This document shows, one piece after another, positions 8,562-17,215 of a DNA stretch of 64,000 nt; positions within the stretch are counted from its first letter, which is position 1; each line of letters starts with the position of its first letter. The position numbers and the translations under genes are program-made. The stretch is from contig NZ_JADHDY010000003.1 in assembly GCF_016820535.1 (NCBI RefSeq), positions 248,001-312,000 on the forward strand, written 5' to 3'. Source of the DNA: Sporosarcina beigongshangi. Lineage in GTDB: Bacteria > Actinomycetota > Actinomycetes > Actinomycetales > Micrococcaceae. The notes under the pieces are model-generated. The model saw nothing but the letters and a program-made list of their open reading frames with translations, was not told where the DNA came from and ran no database searches.

Positions 8562-9494
8562 CTACTCCTGGGTGTTCGACGGTTGCTTGTTCAATAGGGA
8601 TGCTGCGGAGGCCACGGCCCCGGCCACGTCGCCATCCTGCGGGTACAGGAGGGTGCGGCCGACGGTCAGTCCCTGCACGCCGGGCAATGCCAGGGCTGCG
8701 CCCCAGCCGGCCAAGACTTCTTCCTGGCTGCCGGACGGATCACCGCCCAACAGCACCGTGGGCATGGTGGTGGCGGCCATGACTCGCTCCATCTCCGCCA
8801 CGACGGGCAGTTTCATCCAGGTATAGGCGCTGGTGGAGCCCAGCCCGGAGGCGATGGCCACCGACTTGATGACGGCATCGGTGGAGAGGTCGTTGCAAAC
8901 TTTGCCGTTTTCGTGCACCGACAGGAACGGCTCCACCATGGCGATCAGCTTGCGTTCGGCCAGGGCGTCGATGGCCTTGGCGCAGGCTTCCATGGCCGCG
9001 ACGGTGGCGGGGTCGTCCAGGGCGATGCGGGTGAGCATCTTGCCTCCGTCGGCACCAAGGTCCGCAAGGGCCTGGGCTGTGTGGGCGGTAAACCTGTCAT
9101 CAATTTCATTGACGAGCCCGGCCAGCCCGCCGCGGTTCATGGAACCGAATATGAGCTTGCCTTCCAAGGCGCCGAGCAGCAGGAGGTCATCCAGTATGTC
9201 GGGCGATGCAAGGACGCCGTCCACGGCAGGGTTGGCCAGGGCGGTCTGCAGGCGGTCCAGCAGGTCCAGCCGGTCCGCCATGGCCGTGGGGTTGTTGCCC
9301 ACTGCGATGGCCCCCCGCGCCGGGTGGTCCGCGGCAACAATGAAGTTCTGCACACCGGTCTTTACGCCCGGGTGGCGGCGGCGCGCCTGGGCCGCACGGG
9401 CAACGGCCGCCGGATCTTCCAGGCGCAGGGTTGTCAGGTGTGCGTAGCGGCGCGGATCGGCAGCCAGGCCTGTGGCAATGATGGGGGCGCTCAT
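8562..9494 (-). CDS. Predicted (beta/alpha)8 aldolase of the inositol locus
   Basis: Protein of 310 residues resembling the DeoC/LacD-type class I aldolase fold found in actinobacterial iol clusters (I believe NCBI names it the Cgl0159 family). Notable stretches are QNFIVAADHPARG, FGSMNRGGLAG, MVEPFLSVHENG and MPTVLLGGDPSGSQEE. It overlaps iolC by 4 bases and precedes iolD by 4. No IolJ homologue is visible in the window, so it probably cleaves 2-deoxy-5-keto-gluconate-6-phosphate into DHAP and malonate semialdehyde. That role is inferred from context, and no Schiff-base lysine was assigned with certainty. Confidence 0.75.
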   Translation of the reverse strand: MSAPIIATGLAADPRRYAHLTTLRLEDPAAVARAAQARRRHPGVKTGVQNFIVAADHPARGAIAVGNNPTAMADRLDLLDRLQTALANPAVDGVLASPDILDDLLLLGALEGKLIFGSMNRGGLAGLVNEIDDRFTAHTAQALADLGADGGKMLTRIALDDPATVAAMEACAKAIDALAERKLIAMVEPFLSVHENGKVCNDLSTDAVIKSVAIASGLGSTSAYTWMKLPVVAEMERVMAATTMPTVLLGGDPSGSQEEVLAGWGAALALPGVQGLTVGRTLLYPQDGDVAGAVASAASLLNKQPSNTQE

Positions 9495-10510
9495 CCGAGG
9501 GCACCTTCCTTGTTCACGTGGGGTGCCGGGTCCGGGACCGGGCGGCCGCGTTCGGACAGCAGCGCGGTGACCTCGTCCGGCGTCGGCATGGCATCGGCGC
9601 AGGAGAGGCGGGAGGCGACAATGGCGCCGGCCGCATTGGCGTAGTCAAGGACCTGGGCCAGGGGCCAGCCGGACAGGAGTCCATGGACAAAGGCCCCGCC
9701 AAAGGAGTCTCCCGCGCCGAGGCCGTTGAGGGTCTCGACGGGAACGGGTGCGGAGACCACCCGCTCGGTGGCGGTCTTGGCCATGACGCCGTCCGGGCCG
9801 AGCTTGACGACGGCGATCTCGACGCCCGCTGCCAGCAGGCGGTCGGCCTGTTCGTCCGGGGTGCCCGCGCCAACGGCGACGGTGCATTCGGTGTCATTGC
9901 CGATGGCCACGGTGACATGCGGCAGGATCGTGGCAATCTGCGCCCGGGCGGCTTCTTCGGAGTCCCAGAACATGGGCCGGTAGTCGAGGTCAAGAATCGT
10001 GAACTGCCCTGCTTCCAGCCCGGCGCGGGGACGTGCCAGGTGGGCTGCCACGTGTGCCTCGCCGCTGGGTTCCTGGCACAGGCCTGTCACGGTGGACCAG
10101 AAAACCCTGGCCGTCCTGATGGCGTCCGTGTCCAGCTCGTGTGCTGCAATCTGCCAGTCGGGGGCGGTGGGCAGGCGTCCGTAAAAGTACAAGGGGAAGT
10201 CTTCCGGCGGATTGATGGCGCAAAAGGTGACCGGCGTCTGCAGCCCGGCGACGGACTGCACGAAGTCGGCGTCGACGTTGAACTTGCCCAGTTCCCGGTG
10301 CAGGTAGCGGCCAAAGGAGTCATCCCCGGTCCGCGTGATGACCGCGGACTTCCGCCCATGGCGGGCAGCGGCCACGGCAACGTTCGTGGCAGAACCGCCC
10401 AGGTACTTCCCGAAGGACGCCACATCCTCCAGGTCCACCCCGATGTCGTTGGGATAGATGTCGACGCTGATGCGCCCCATGGTAATCAAGTCATGACTCA
10501 CAACAATCAT
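9491..10510 (-). CDS. iolC: 5-dehydro-2-deoxygluconokinase
   Basis: PfkB/ribokinase-family kinase of 339 residues that phosphorylates 2-deoxy-5-keto-gluconate in inositol catabolism. The N-terminal PfkB signature is GKYLGGSATNVAVAAARHG near residue 40. The C-terminal signature and catalytic aspartate lie in NGLGAGDSFGGAF near residue 260. I chose the ATG at 10510 because GAAAGG lies 5 bases upstream; the in-frame ATG at 10531 lacks such a site. It is the first gene of the minus-strand iol operon and overlaps the aldolase gene by ATGA. Confidence 0.9.
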   Translation of the reverse strand: MIVVSHDLITMGRISVDIYPNDIGVDLEDVASFGKYLGGSATNVAVAAARHGRKSAVITRTGDDSFGRYLHRELGKFNVDADFVQSVAGLQTPVTFCAINPPEDFPLYFYGRLPTAPDWQIAAHELDTDAIRTARVFWSTVTGLCQEPSGEAHVAAHLARPRAGLEAGQFTILDLDYRPMFWDSEEAARAQIATILPHVTVAIGNDTECTVAVGAGTPDEQADRLLAAGVEIAVVKLGPDGVMAKTATERVVSAPVPVETLNGLGAGDSFGGAFVHGLLSGWPLAQVLDYANAAGAIVASRLSCADAMPTPDEVTALLSERGRPVPDPAPHVNKEGALG

Positions 10511-10622
10511 TGAACCTTTCAACGGGAACAAGCCGGTGGCAAAGAATCTGGACGGTGCCGGGGCCCGCCGCAGGACAGTTCAGGATGACGACCGTCACAC
10601 ATCATACTGTGCAGGAAAACAA

Positions 10623-10723
10623 TTGTCCTGTCAAATGTTTGTACTGACAATACTACATGGATCCATTTAAGCGGCGGGCTCCGTCAATTCACGATGCATC
10701 TTGTAAATACTTTGTCCTGTCAA
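10623..10723. promoter_or_regulatory. Divergent iol promoter region with repeated TTGTCCTGTCAA motifs
   Basis: The 12-base motif TTGTCCTGTCAA occurs at 10623-10634 and 10712-10723. A related TTGTACTGACAA lies at 10639-10650. The ends TTGTC/GACAA are complementary, as expected for a dimeric repressor. The sites lie between the iolC operon and the GntR/iolB genes, so the adjacent GntR protein is the natural candidate to bind them. Confidence 0.65.
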
Positions 10724-10792
10724 TAAGATGTGTAAAGCTGACGGTCCTGCCATGTGGCGCCCCGACCGCCCGACACCCTCCAGGAGCAGGCC

Positions 10793-11533
10793 ATGGCCAA
10801 TTCGTTGAATCTCACCATCGACCGTTCATCACCCGTCCCCCTCTACCACCAGGTGGTGCAGGGCATCCAGGACGCCATCACCTCCGGGGAGCTGGAGCCC
10901 GGACACAAGCTGGAGAACGAAATTGACCTCGCCGCCGCCCTGAACCTCTCCCGCCCCACGATGCGCAAGGCCATGGATGAACTGGTCCGCGCTGGACTTC
11001 TGGTCCGCAAACGCGGAGTGGGGACGCAGGTGGTGTCCAGCCAAGTGCGCCGGCCCCTGGAACTCTCCAGCCTCTTTGACGACCTCACGGCACAGGGCAG
11101 CAAGCCGACGACAGACATCCTCACCTTCTCCCACGTCGAGGCCGACGCGGAGATCTGCACCAAGCTTGGCCTGGCGGCAGGTGCCAAGGTGTACCACTTC
11201 ACCCGGCTGCGCAAGGTTGCCGGGAAGCCGCTGGCCCTGATGGAGAATTGGGTCCGCAACGACATCGTGGACATTGACGAGGCCGGGCTCAGCCAACAGG
11301 GCCTTTACAGCATCCTGCGCAAGGGCGGCGTGAACTTCCGCCTCGCCACCCAGAGCATCGGGGCGGCCATCGCCACGGAACTCCAGGCAAAGCTGTTGGA
11401 GACCACCCCCGGCGCCGCCCTGGTCACCATGGAGCGCACCGCGGTGGATGACACCGGCCGCCTCGTCGAAACGGGCCGCCACGTCTACCGCGCCGACCAA
11501 TACACCTTCGAAATGACGCTTGTCCAGCGCTAA
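10793..11533 (+). CDS. GntR-family (HutC/UTRA type) regulator of inositol genes
   Basis: Regulator of 246 residues. An N-terminal winged helix (PLYHQVVQGIQDAITSGELEPG, then LSRPTMRKAMDELVRAGLLVRKRGVGTQV) is followed by a UTRA ligand-binding domain containing YHFTRLRKVAGKPLALMENWV. The start at 10793 has AGGAG upstream; an upstream in-frame ATG at 10754 lacks one. Transcribed divergently from iolC and followed by iolB after 23 bases, it is very likely the repressor of the locus, with an inositol-derived intermediate as effector (inference). Confidence 0.85.
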   Translation: MANSLNLTIDRSSPVPLYHQVVQGIQDAITSGELEPGHKLENEIDLAAALNLSRPTMRKAMDELVRAGLLVRKRGVGTQVVSSQVRRPLELSSLFDDLTAQGSKPTTDILTFSHVEADAEICTKLGLAAGAKVYHFTRLRKVAGKPLALMENWVRNDIVDIDEAGLSQQGLYSILRKGGVNFRLATQSIGAAIATELQAKLLETTPGAALVTMERTAVDDTGRLVETGRHVYRADQYTFEMTLVQR

Positions 11534-11556
11534 CCCCTTCCACGCAAAGGAACTTC

Positions 11557-12450
11557 ATGAACAACTGGGTGTACCCGGCCGGTTCGGCCGGCGAAGGGCC
11601 CTGGGACATTTCCCTGGGAACCTCGGACTCCACCACCGCCATTGACGGCTGGGCCCACACGGGACTGAAGGTCGCCACGCTCAAGCCGGGTGCCGCCGTC
11701 GAACTTCCCGCAGCGGGCGAGGAACGCATTGTGGTCCCGCTCAGCGGCAGCTTCACGGCCCTGGTGGACGGTACGAGCTATCGGCTGGCCGGGCGGTCCA
11801 GCGTCTTCAGCGGGCCAACGGATGTGCTGTACACGGGCACCCGGAAAGCCGTCACCGTCAGCTCGGTCGACGGCGGACGGGTCGCCATTGCGACGGCGCC
11901 CGCGCGCATCGGCCATCCCACCCGCCACGTCACCGCCGCCGAAATTCCGGTGGAACTTCGCGGCGCAGGCAATTGCTCCCGGCAGGTCCACAACTTCGGC
12001 ACGCCCTCGGCGCTGGAGGCGGACAGGTTCATTGTCTGCGAAGTCCTCACCCCGGCCGGCAATTGGTCCTCCTACCCGCCACACAAGCACGACGAGGAAA
12101 AGGACGGCGAGACGGCGCTCGAGGAAATCTACTACTTCGAAACGCAGGTGGCGGCCGGCTCCCCCGCGCCCTTGGACAGCGACGCGATCGGCTACCAGCG
12201 CGTCTATGCCTCCGACGACCGCCCCATCGACATCAACGCCGAGGTCCGCAGCGGCGACACCATCCTGGTGCCCTACGGCTGGCACGGTCCAGCCATGGCT
12301 GCCCCCGGCTACGACCTCTACTACCTCAACGTCATGGCCGGGCCGGGGCCGGTCCGCGACTGGCTCATCAGTGACGACCCCCACCACGGCTGGATCCGCC
12401 AGACCTGGGACCCGGCCGCAGTGGATCCGCGGCTGCCGTTTGGCGGTTAG
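11557..12450 (+). CDS. iolB: 5-deoxy-glucuronate isomerase
   Basis: Cupin-fold isomerase of 297 residues that converts 5-deoxy-glucuronate to 2-deoxy-5-keto-gluconate between the IolD and IolC steps. The metal-binding cupin stretch SYPPHKHDEEKDGETALEE lies near residue 170 and the second part, PYGWHGPAMAAPGYDLYYLNVMAGP, near residue 250. The length is usual for IolB. An AAGGAA site precedes the ATG. It follows the GntR regulator on the plus strand, so it is probably co-transcribed with it. Confidence 0.92.
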   Translation: MNNWVYPAGSAGEGPWDISLGTSDSTTAIDGWAHTGLKVATLKPGAAVELPAAGEERIVVPLSGSFTALVDGTSYRLAGRSSVFSGPTDVLYTGTRKAVTVSSVDGGRVAIATAPARIGHPTRHVTAAEIPVELRGAGNCSRQVHNFGTPSALEADRFIVCEVLTPAGNWSSYPPHKHDEEKDGETALEEIYYFETQVAAGSPAPLDSDAIGYQRVYASDDRPIDINAEVRSGDTILVPYGWHGPAMAAPGYDLYYLNVMAGPGPVRDWLISDDPHHGWIRQTWDPAAVDPRLPFGG

Positions 12451-12476
12451 CCTGCGGATCCGCACCACAGGAGTGG

Positions 12477-13484
12477 TTAGCGGAACAAACCGCTGTAGGC
12501 GTTGAGTGCGAGCTGGCCGCCGAGGTGCGCATACAGGACGTTGCTGTCCGCAGGAATGTCCTTGGACGCGACCAGGTCGATGAGGCCGGCCATGGATTTT
12601 CCCTCGTAGACGGGGTCGATGATCATGCCTTCGAGGGAGCCGGTGAGGTGGATGGCGTCGAGGGTGGACTGGACGGGGATGCCGTAGAAGTCGCCGGCCC
12701 AGCCTTCGCGCACGTCGATTTCCTCGTCGTTCAGCTCGCGGCCCAGATCGATCAGGTCCGCAGTGTGGCGGGCGATCCGTGCCACCTGCGCTCGGGTTTT
12801 CTCGATCGTGGCGGAGGCGTCGATGCCGATGACGCGGCGGGGGCGGTCCTGCCCGGCGAAGCCTGCGATCATGCCGGCGTGGGTGGAACCGGTTACGGTG
12901 CAGACGATGATGGTGTCGAAGAAGATGCCGAGCTCTTGCTCCTGTTGCTGGACTTCATAGGCCCAGTTGGCGAAGCCGAGGCCGCCGAGGTGGTGTTCGG
13001 ATGCACCGGCCGGGATCGGGTAGGGCTTGCCGCCGGCGTCCTCGACCTCCTTGATGGCCTGTTCCCAGCTGCTGCGGATGCCAATGTCGAAGCCGGCCTT
13101 GTCCAGCCTTACGTCGGCGCCCATGATGCGGGAGAGCTGGATGTTGCCGACGCGGTCACTGAGCGGGTCGGGCCAGTCGACCCAGTTTTCCTGGACGAGG
13201 CGGGCCTTCATGCCCAGTTTGGCGGCGACGGCGGCCACTTGCCGGGTGTGGTTGGACTGGTAGCCGCCGATGGAGACGAGCGTGTCGGCGCCCTGGGCGA
13301 TGGCGTCCGGGACGATGTATTCCAGCTTCCGGGTCTTGTTGCCGCCGAAGGCCAATCCGGAGTTGACATCCTCGCGCTTGGCCCAGATCTTGGCGCCGCC
13401 GAGGTGCTGGCTGAGACGGGGGAGGTCGTGGATGGGGCTGGGGCCGAAGGTGAGCGGGTAGCGTTCAAAATCCGAGAGTGCCAT
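12477..13484 (-). CDS. acdS: 1-aminocyclopropane-1-carboxylate deaminase
   Basis: PLP enzyme of 335 residues that cleaves ACC, the plant ethylene precursor, into 2-oxobutyrate and ammonia. The PLP lysine lies in [11 protein letters not shown] near residue 50, with [15 protein letters not shown] close behind. The C-terminal residues that separate true ACC deaminases from D-cysteine desulfhydrases appear intact: Glu in [12 protein letters not shown] and Leu in [17 protein letters not shown]. It is transcribed away from a GntR regulator, with a palindrome between. The trait suggests plant or rhizosphere association. Confidence 0.93.
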   Translation of the reverse strand: MALSDFERYPLTFGPSPIHDLPRLSQHLGGAKIWAKREDVNSGLAFGGNKTRKLEYIVPDAIAQGADTLVSIGGYQSNHTRQVAAVAAKLGMKARLVQENWVDWPDPLSDRVGNIQLSRIMGADVRLDKAGFDIGIRSSWEQAIKEVEDAGGKPYPIPAGASEHHLGGLGFANWAYEVQQQEQELGIFFDTIIVCTVTGSTHAGMIAGFAGQDRPRRVIGIDASATIEKTRAQVARIARHTADLIDLGRELNDEEIDVREGWAGDFYGIPVQSTLDAIHLTGSLEGMIIDPVYEGKSMAGLIDLVASKDIPADSNVLYAHLGGQLALNAYSGLFR

Positions 13485-13515
13485 GACGTCCTTGTCTCAT
13501 GCGTTGCCGTTTAGC

Positions 13516-13535
13516 GTATGCGATATATTGCATAC
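13516..13535. promoter_or_regulatory. Palindromic operator between acdS and its GntR regulator
   Basis: GTATGCGATATATTGCATAC is an inverted repeat with perfect GTATGC/GCATAC arms and only one imperfect base pair in the centre. A related partial copy, GATATATCCTATGTTGCAT, lies at 13631-13649, immediately before and over the regulator start. This is the layout expected for autoregulation plus control of acdS by an FCD-type GntR protein. Confidence 0.7.
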
Positions 13536-13647
13536 CGATCTTGGGCAACTGTCAAGGGGCGGTGTTTGCCGATGTCTTGCCAGCCGGCCAGGTCGCACAC
13601 CGGCAATCGCGCCGGCCAGCCGGGCGTGGCGATATATCCTATGTTGC

Positions 13648-14301
13648 ATGCCCACTCCCCTGCCCCACGGAATCCACAAGCGTTCACTGCTGCGCAACGA
13701 CGTCTATGAATCCATCCGCGACGCCATCGTCGACGGCACCTTTGCTCCCGGCGAGCGCCTGCGCGATCCCGAGCTGGAGGCATGGCTGGGCGTGAGTCGG
13801 ACGCCGATCCGGGAGGCGCTGCTGCGGCTGGAGCGGGCGGGGCTGATTGTGTCCCAGCCGGGCCGGGCCACCATTGTGGCGCCGCTGGATCCCGCCTCGA
13901 CGGTGGGTGCTCAGCAGGTGGTGGCCGCGATGCATGAACTCGCCGCCCGGCTGGCCGTGCCGCTGTTGGGCAAGGCCGAGCTGGCGGAGATGACCGCGGC
14001 GAACTCGCGTTTTGCCGCGGCGGTCAAGAAGAACGACGCCGATGCCGCCCTCGCCGCCGACGACGAGTTCCACGGCCTCCTGGTGGGCGCCTGCGGAAAT
14101 GAGATGGTGCCCGTCATGCTGGAGCAGGCCATGCCCGTGCTGCGGCGGGTTGAGCGCCAGCGCTTCAGCTCCCACGAAGCCCAGCATTCGGTGGCTGCCC
14201 ATGCGGATATCATCCGGCTGGCCGCCGCGGGAGATGCCGACGGCGCAGCCCTGGCCACACGGGAGAACTGGCTTTCATTGGGATCCACTCCAGAGCGTTG
14301 A
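13648..14301 (+). CDS. GntR-family regulator (FCD type), likely controls acdS
   Basis: Regulator of 217 residues with an N-terminal winged helix (LLRNDVYESIRDAIVDGTFAPGERLRD, then GVSRTPIREALLRLERAGLI) and an all-helical C-terminal FCD domain containing DDEFHGLLVGACGNEMV and HADIIRLAAAGDADGAA. I start at MPTPLPHG (13648) because the residues encoded further upstream lie over the operator and look non-coding. GntR-type genes are commonly reported beside actinobacterial acdS, which supports the pairing. Confidence 0.82.
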   Translation: MPTPLPHGIHKRSLLRNDVYESIRDAIVDGTFAPGERLRDPELEAWLGVSRTPIREALLRLERAGLIVSQPGRATIVAPLDPASTVGAQQVVAAMHELAARLAVPLLGKAELAEMTAANSRFAAAVKKNDADAALAADDEFHGLLVGACGNEMVPVMLEQAMPVLRRVERQRFSSHEAQHSVAAHADIIRLAAAGDADGAALATRENWLSLGSTPER

Positions 14302-14422
14302 ACGGACGGACGCACAGGACGGGATGTGACACGGCCGGTGCCGCACGCCGGTCACTGCCGCGCCAGCGAGGACGGGGCACAGCGCGCCACCGCACTGCAC
14401 CCAAGCCGCGCATCATGCGGTA

Positions 14423-15562
14423 TTACGCAGACACGCCCCGACTGGCACCGGACAACGCCCCGAGCGGCGATCCCCATCCGGACAGCACGGCCTTCACCTC
14501 CGCATTCCTCTCGGCGTCCAGGGCCTGGGCGTAGGCCGCCGTGATGACATCGTCGATCCGCACCCGCTTTCCCGTCCCGGCTGATTGTACGGCGGCCTCC
14601 ACCATCGCCAGGGAATAAACGTTGGAGTGGATTTCGCCGTTGGGCACCCGGCCGCTGCGCACGGCGGCAACAAATTCGGCCAGCGACCCGGCGATCTGCT
14701 CGGGGCCGCCGTCGGAAACTGGGATGTCCAGCACCGCGCCCTCGAGTCCTTCCGCCGTGGGGGCGTTGTCGCCGTCCCACAGCGCCGTCCCCCGCGCACC
14801 GTTCACGCGCCAGCTCCCGTTCCAGGATGTTTCCTTGCCGTCCGCACACCATGACCCCGAGTACACGTAGCGGAGCCCGCCGGCGAACTCAAAGACGGCG
14901 GTGGCCGCGGCGTCGGCCCTGTACCAGCTCCACGGTGGGTTGAATTCCTCGCAATACACGCTCACCGGATCCTGGCCGGTCAGGTGGCGGACGGCGTCGA
15001 AGGGGTGGATGGCCATGTCCAGCAGGAGCACATGGTCCATCTCCTCACGGAAACCGCCAAAATGCGGCGCCTTGAAGAACTCGGTCGTGATGACGCCAAT
15101 GTCGCCAAGCTCCCCCGCCATGGCCTTGAGCTGGGTGAGGGAGTTGAAGTAGCGGCGCGACTGGCTGATCATCAGCAGCTGGCCACTCGCCTCGGCACTG
15201 GCTGCGAGGGACAGTGCCTGCGCCACGGTGGGCGCAGCCGGCTTCTCGCACAGCACCGGCAGCCCCGCAAACATGGCCTCAACATTGACGGGATGGTGTG
15301 CCACGGGAACCGTGACATTGACGACGGCGTGTGCCCCCGTCGCCGCGGCCACTTCGCCGACGCTGGTACCCACGGCGACGCCCTGGAGCCCTCGGTCTGC
15401 GAGTGCGGCATGGGCGGCGTCCGTGTTGAGGTCGACGAGGCCAACCAGTTCAACGTCGGGGTTGGCGATGATCGTGTCCAGCCAGGCCTGCCCCATGCCG
15501 CCGGCGCCGACCTGGACCAGGCGCAGCGGGCCGTTGTTGTCAATCGTGGCGAAAGTGCTCAA
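14423..15562 (-). CDS. Gfo/Idh/MocA oxidoreductase (ThuB-like)
   Basis: NAD(P)-dependent sugar oxidoreductase of 379 residues. The Rossmann motif VGAGGMGQAWLD lies near residue 20, the family signature CEKPAAP near residue 105, and the C-terminal domain includes DMAIHPFDAVRHL. No ATG is available near the N-terminus. The TTG at 15562 overlaps the stop of the ThuA gene as TTGA, giving a natural coupled start; AGGGAG lies about 11 bases upstream. As the last gene of a thuEFG-A-B-like operon it corresponds to ThuB, which oxidises imported disaccharides to their 3-keto forms in rhizobia. Confidence 0.8.
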   Translation of the reverse strand: MSTFATIDNNGPLRLVQVGAGGMGQAWLDTIIANPDVELVGLVDLNTDAAHAALADRGLQGVAVGTSVGEVAAATGAHAVVNVTVPVAHHPVNVEAMFAGLPVLCEKPAAPTVAQALSLAASAEASGQLLMISQSRRYFNSLTQLKAMAGELGDIGVITTEFFKAPHFGGFREEMDHVLLLDMAIHPFDAVRHLTGQDPVSVYCEEFNPPWSWYRADAAATAVFEFAGGLRYVYSGSWCADGKETSWNGSWRVNGARGTALWDGDNAPTAEGLEGAVLDIPVSDGGPEQIAGSLAEFVAAVRSGRVPNGEIHSNVYSLAMVEAAVQSAGTGKRVRIDDVITAAYAQALDAERNAEVKAVLSGWGSPLGALSGASRGVSA

Positions 15563-16332
15563 TTTGCAATGGCTCCCTGGTAACCGTGGCCGTTGTAGAA
15601 ATCTTCCGTGTTGTAACGCAACAGCACCGGATCCGTACGCTCGGGACGCAAAGTCCTGGCCCATTCAACACCGTTGGCGATGACCTGGCGAACCTCCTTC
15701 TGATGGTAAACGGGGTAGTCCTGATCGCCCGGGCTGAAGAAGAAGATCTTGCCGTAGCCGCGCTTGTACGTCATGCCGCTGCGGAACACTTCTCCGCCGG
15801 TGAAGGTGGAGAGGAAGACCAGTTCGTCGGGAGCAGGCACGTCGAAGAACTCACCGTACATCTCCTGGGCCGGAATGATGAACGGGTGCGGGATTCCCTG
15901 GGCGATGGGGTGGGTGGGGTCGACCGTCCAGACGATTTCCCGGTCTTCCTCAGAGCGCCAGCGCAGCGTGCAGGAGGTGCCCATAAGCTTGCCGAAGATC
16001 TTGGACCAGTGCGCGGAATGCAGCACCACCAGCCCCATCCCGGCCAGTACATGGCGGTGGACGCGTTCGACGACGTCGTCACTCACCTCCGCGTGGGCGG
16101 CGTGCCCCCACCAGACCAGGACGTCGGTGGCGGCGAGGACTTCCTCCGTGAGGCCGTGCTCGGGATCGTCGAGGGTCACAGTGGTGACATTGACGTTATT
16201 GCCGAGATTCTCTTCGATCCCTTCTTTAATGGTGGTGTGCATGCCGTCGGGGTAAATGTCGCGCACTTTCTGCTCGACCTGTTCGTGGCGGTTCTCGCCC
16301 CAGACGACGACGTTGATTGGCTGGGTTGTCAT
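15559..16332 (-). CDS. thuA: ThuA-domain protein (trehalose utilisation)
   Basis: Protein of 257 residues with the ThuA fold (glutamine amidotransferase-like). Recognisable stretches are VVVWGENRHEQ at the N-terminus, DVLVWWGHAAHAEVSDDVV near residue 75, VVLHSAHWSKIFGKLMGTSC, and GRIFFFSPG-like GKIFFFSPGDQDYPVYH near the end. ThuA works with ThuB in uptake-coupled metabolism of trehalose and similar disaccharides in rhizobia. The upstream in-frame extension overlaps the permease gene, so the start is set at MTTQPINV with a purine-rich site upstream. Confidence 0.85.
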   Translation of the reverse strand: MTTQPINVVVWGENRHEQVEQKVRDIYPDGMHTTIKEGIEENLGNNVNVTTVTLDDPEHGLTEEVLAATDVLVWWGHAAHAEVSDDVVERVHRHVLAGMGLVVLHSAHWSKIFGKLMGTSCTLRWRSEEDREIVWTVDPTHPIAQGIPHPFIIPAQEMYGEFFDVPAPDELVFLSTFTGGEVFRSGMTYKRGYGKIFFFSPGDQDYPVYHQKEVRQVIANGVEWARTLRPERTDPVLLRYNTEDFYNGHGYQGAIAN

Positions 16333-16354
16333 GATTTGCACTTTCTTTTGGGTT

Positions 16355-17206
16355 CTATTTGACGGCGCCGCCGGTGGCACCGGCTGCAATGTACTTTTGG
16401 GCGATGACCAGCAACACAATGGCCGGCAGTGAGGACAGAACGGCCGTGGCCATGACGGCGCTCCAGTTGGAGACTTGAGTGCCGAGGTATTGGTAAATGC
16501 CTAACGTCACAGGCCGGATATCATCCGTGGTGGTCAGGGTCAGGGCGAAGAGGAAGTCGCTCCAAGAGAAGAGGAAGGCAAAGAGCCCGGCCGTGATGAG
16601 CGCGTTCTTCGCAATGGGCAAGGCTATTGAGAAGAACGCCCTGACCTGCCCGGCACCATCCACACGCGCCGCCTCAATCACGGAGGCCGGGATGCTCGTC
16701 ATGAAGGCACGCATGATGAGGATGGCGAAGGGTATGGCGTGGGTGGAGTCGGCCAGGATGAGACCAACATAGGAGTTCAAGAGTCCCAAATCGTTGTAGG
16801 CGGCGTAGAGCGCATTGGCGATCACGACCCCGGGAATCATCTGAGCGATCAGGATGGCCAGCAGCCCGGCGCTGATCCATCGGAACTTGAACTGTGCCAA
16901 GGCGTAGGCGGCCGGGGCGGCAATGACCAGAGTGACCACCACGGTTCCCAGCGAGATGATCAGGCTGCTGACCAGGTTGGCGCCCTGGTCAGCAATGGCT
17001 TTTTCGTAGCCCGCGAAACTGGGGTTCAGCGGCAGCAAGCTGGCGTTCAGGGTGTTGCCTGAGGGTTGCAGGGAGGCGTTGATCATCCAGTAGATGGGGA
17101 ACAGCATCACGGCAAGGAAGATGATGCCTAGGACGGTGAAGCCCTTGCTGCGCAGTTGCTTGTTGCGCTGCGCGGCGGCGTGGTTGATGACGGGTGCGGT
17201 TGTCAT
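16355..17206 (-). CDS. Carbohydrate ABC permease, MalG type
   Basis: Inner-membrane permease of 283 residues with about six TM helices. The cytoplasmic EAA loop, which contacts the ATPase, is EAARVDGAGQVRAFFSIALP near residue 190. AGGAG precedes the ATG. It is the second permease of the thu-like operon, 9 bases after the first and 22 bases before thuA. No ATP-binding subunit gene is in the operon, so a shared MsiK-type ATPase encoded elsewhere is expected (inference). Confidence 0.88.
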   Translation of the reverse strand: MTTAPVINHAAAQRNKQLRSKGFTVLGIIFLAVMLFPIYWMINASLQPSGNTLNASLLPLNPSFAGYEKAIADQGANLVSSLIISLGTVVVTLVIAAPAAYALAQFKFRWISAGLLAILIAQMIPGVVIANALYAAYNDLGLLNSYVGLILADSTHAIPFAILIMRAFMTSIPASVIEAARVDGAGQVRAFFSIALPIAKNALITAGLFAFLFSWSDFLFALTLTTTDDIRPVTLGIYQYLGTQVSNWSAVMATAVLSSLPAIVLLVIAQKYIAAGATGGAVK

Positions 17207-17215
17207 GGGATGCTC

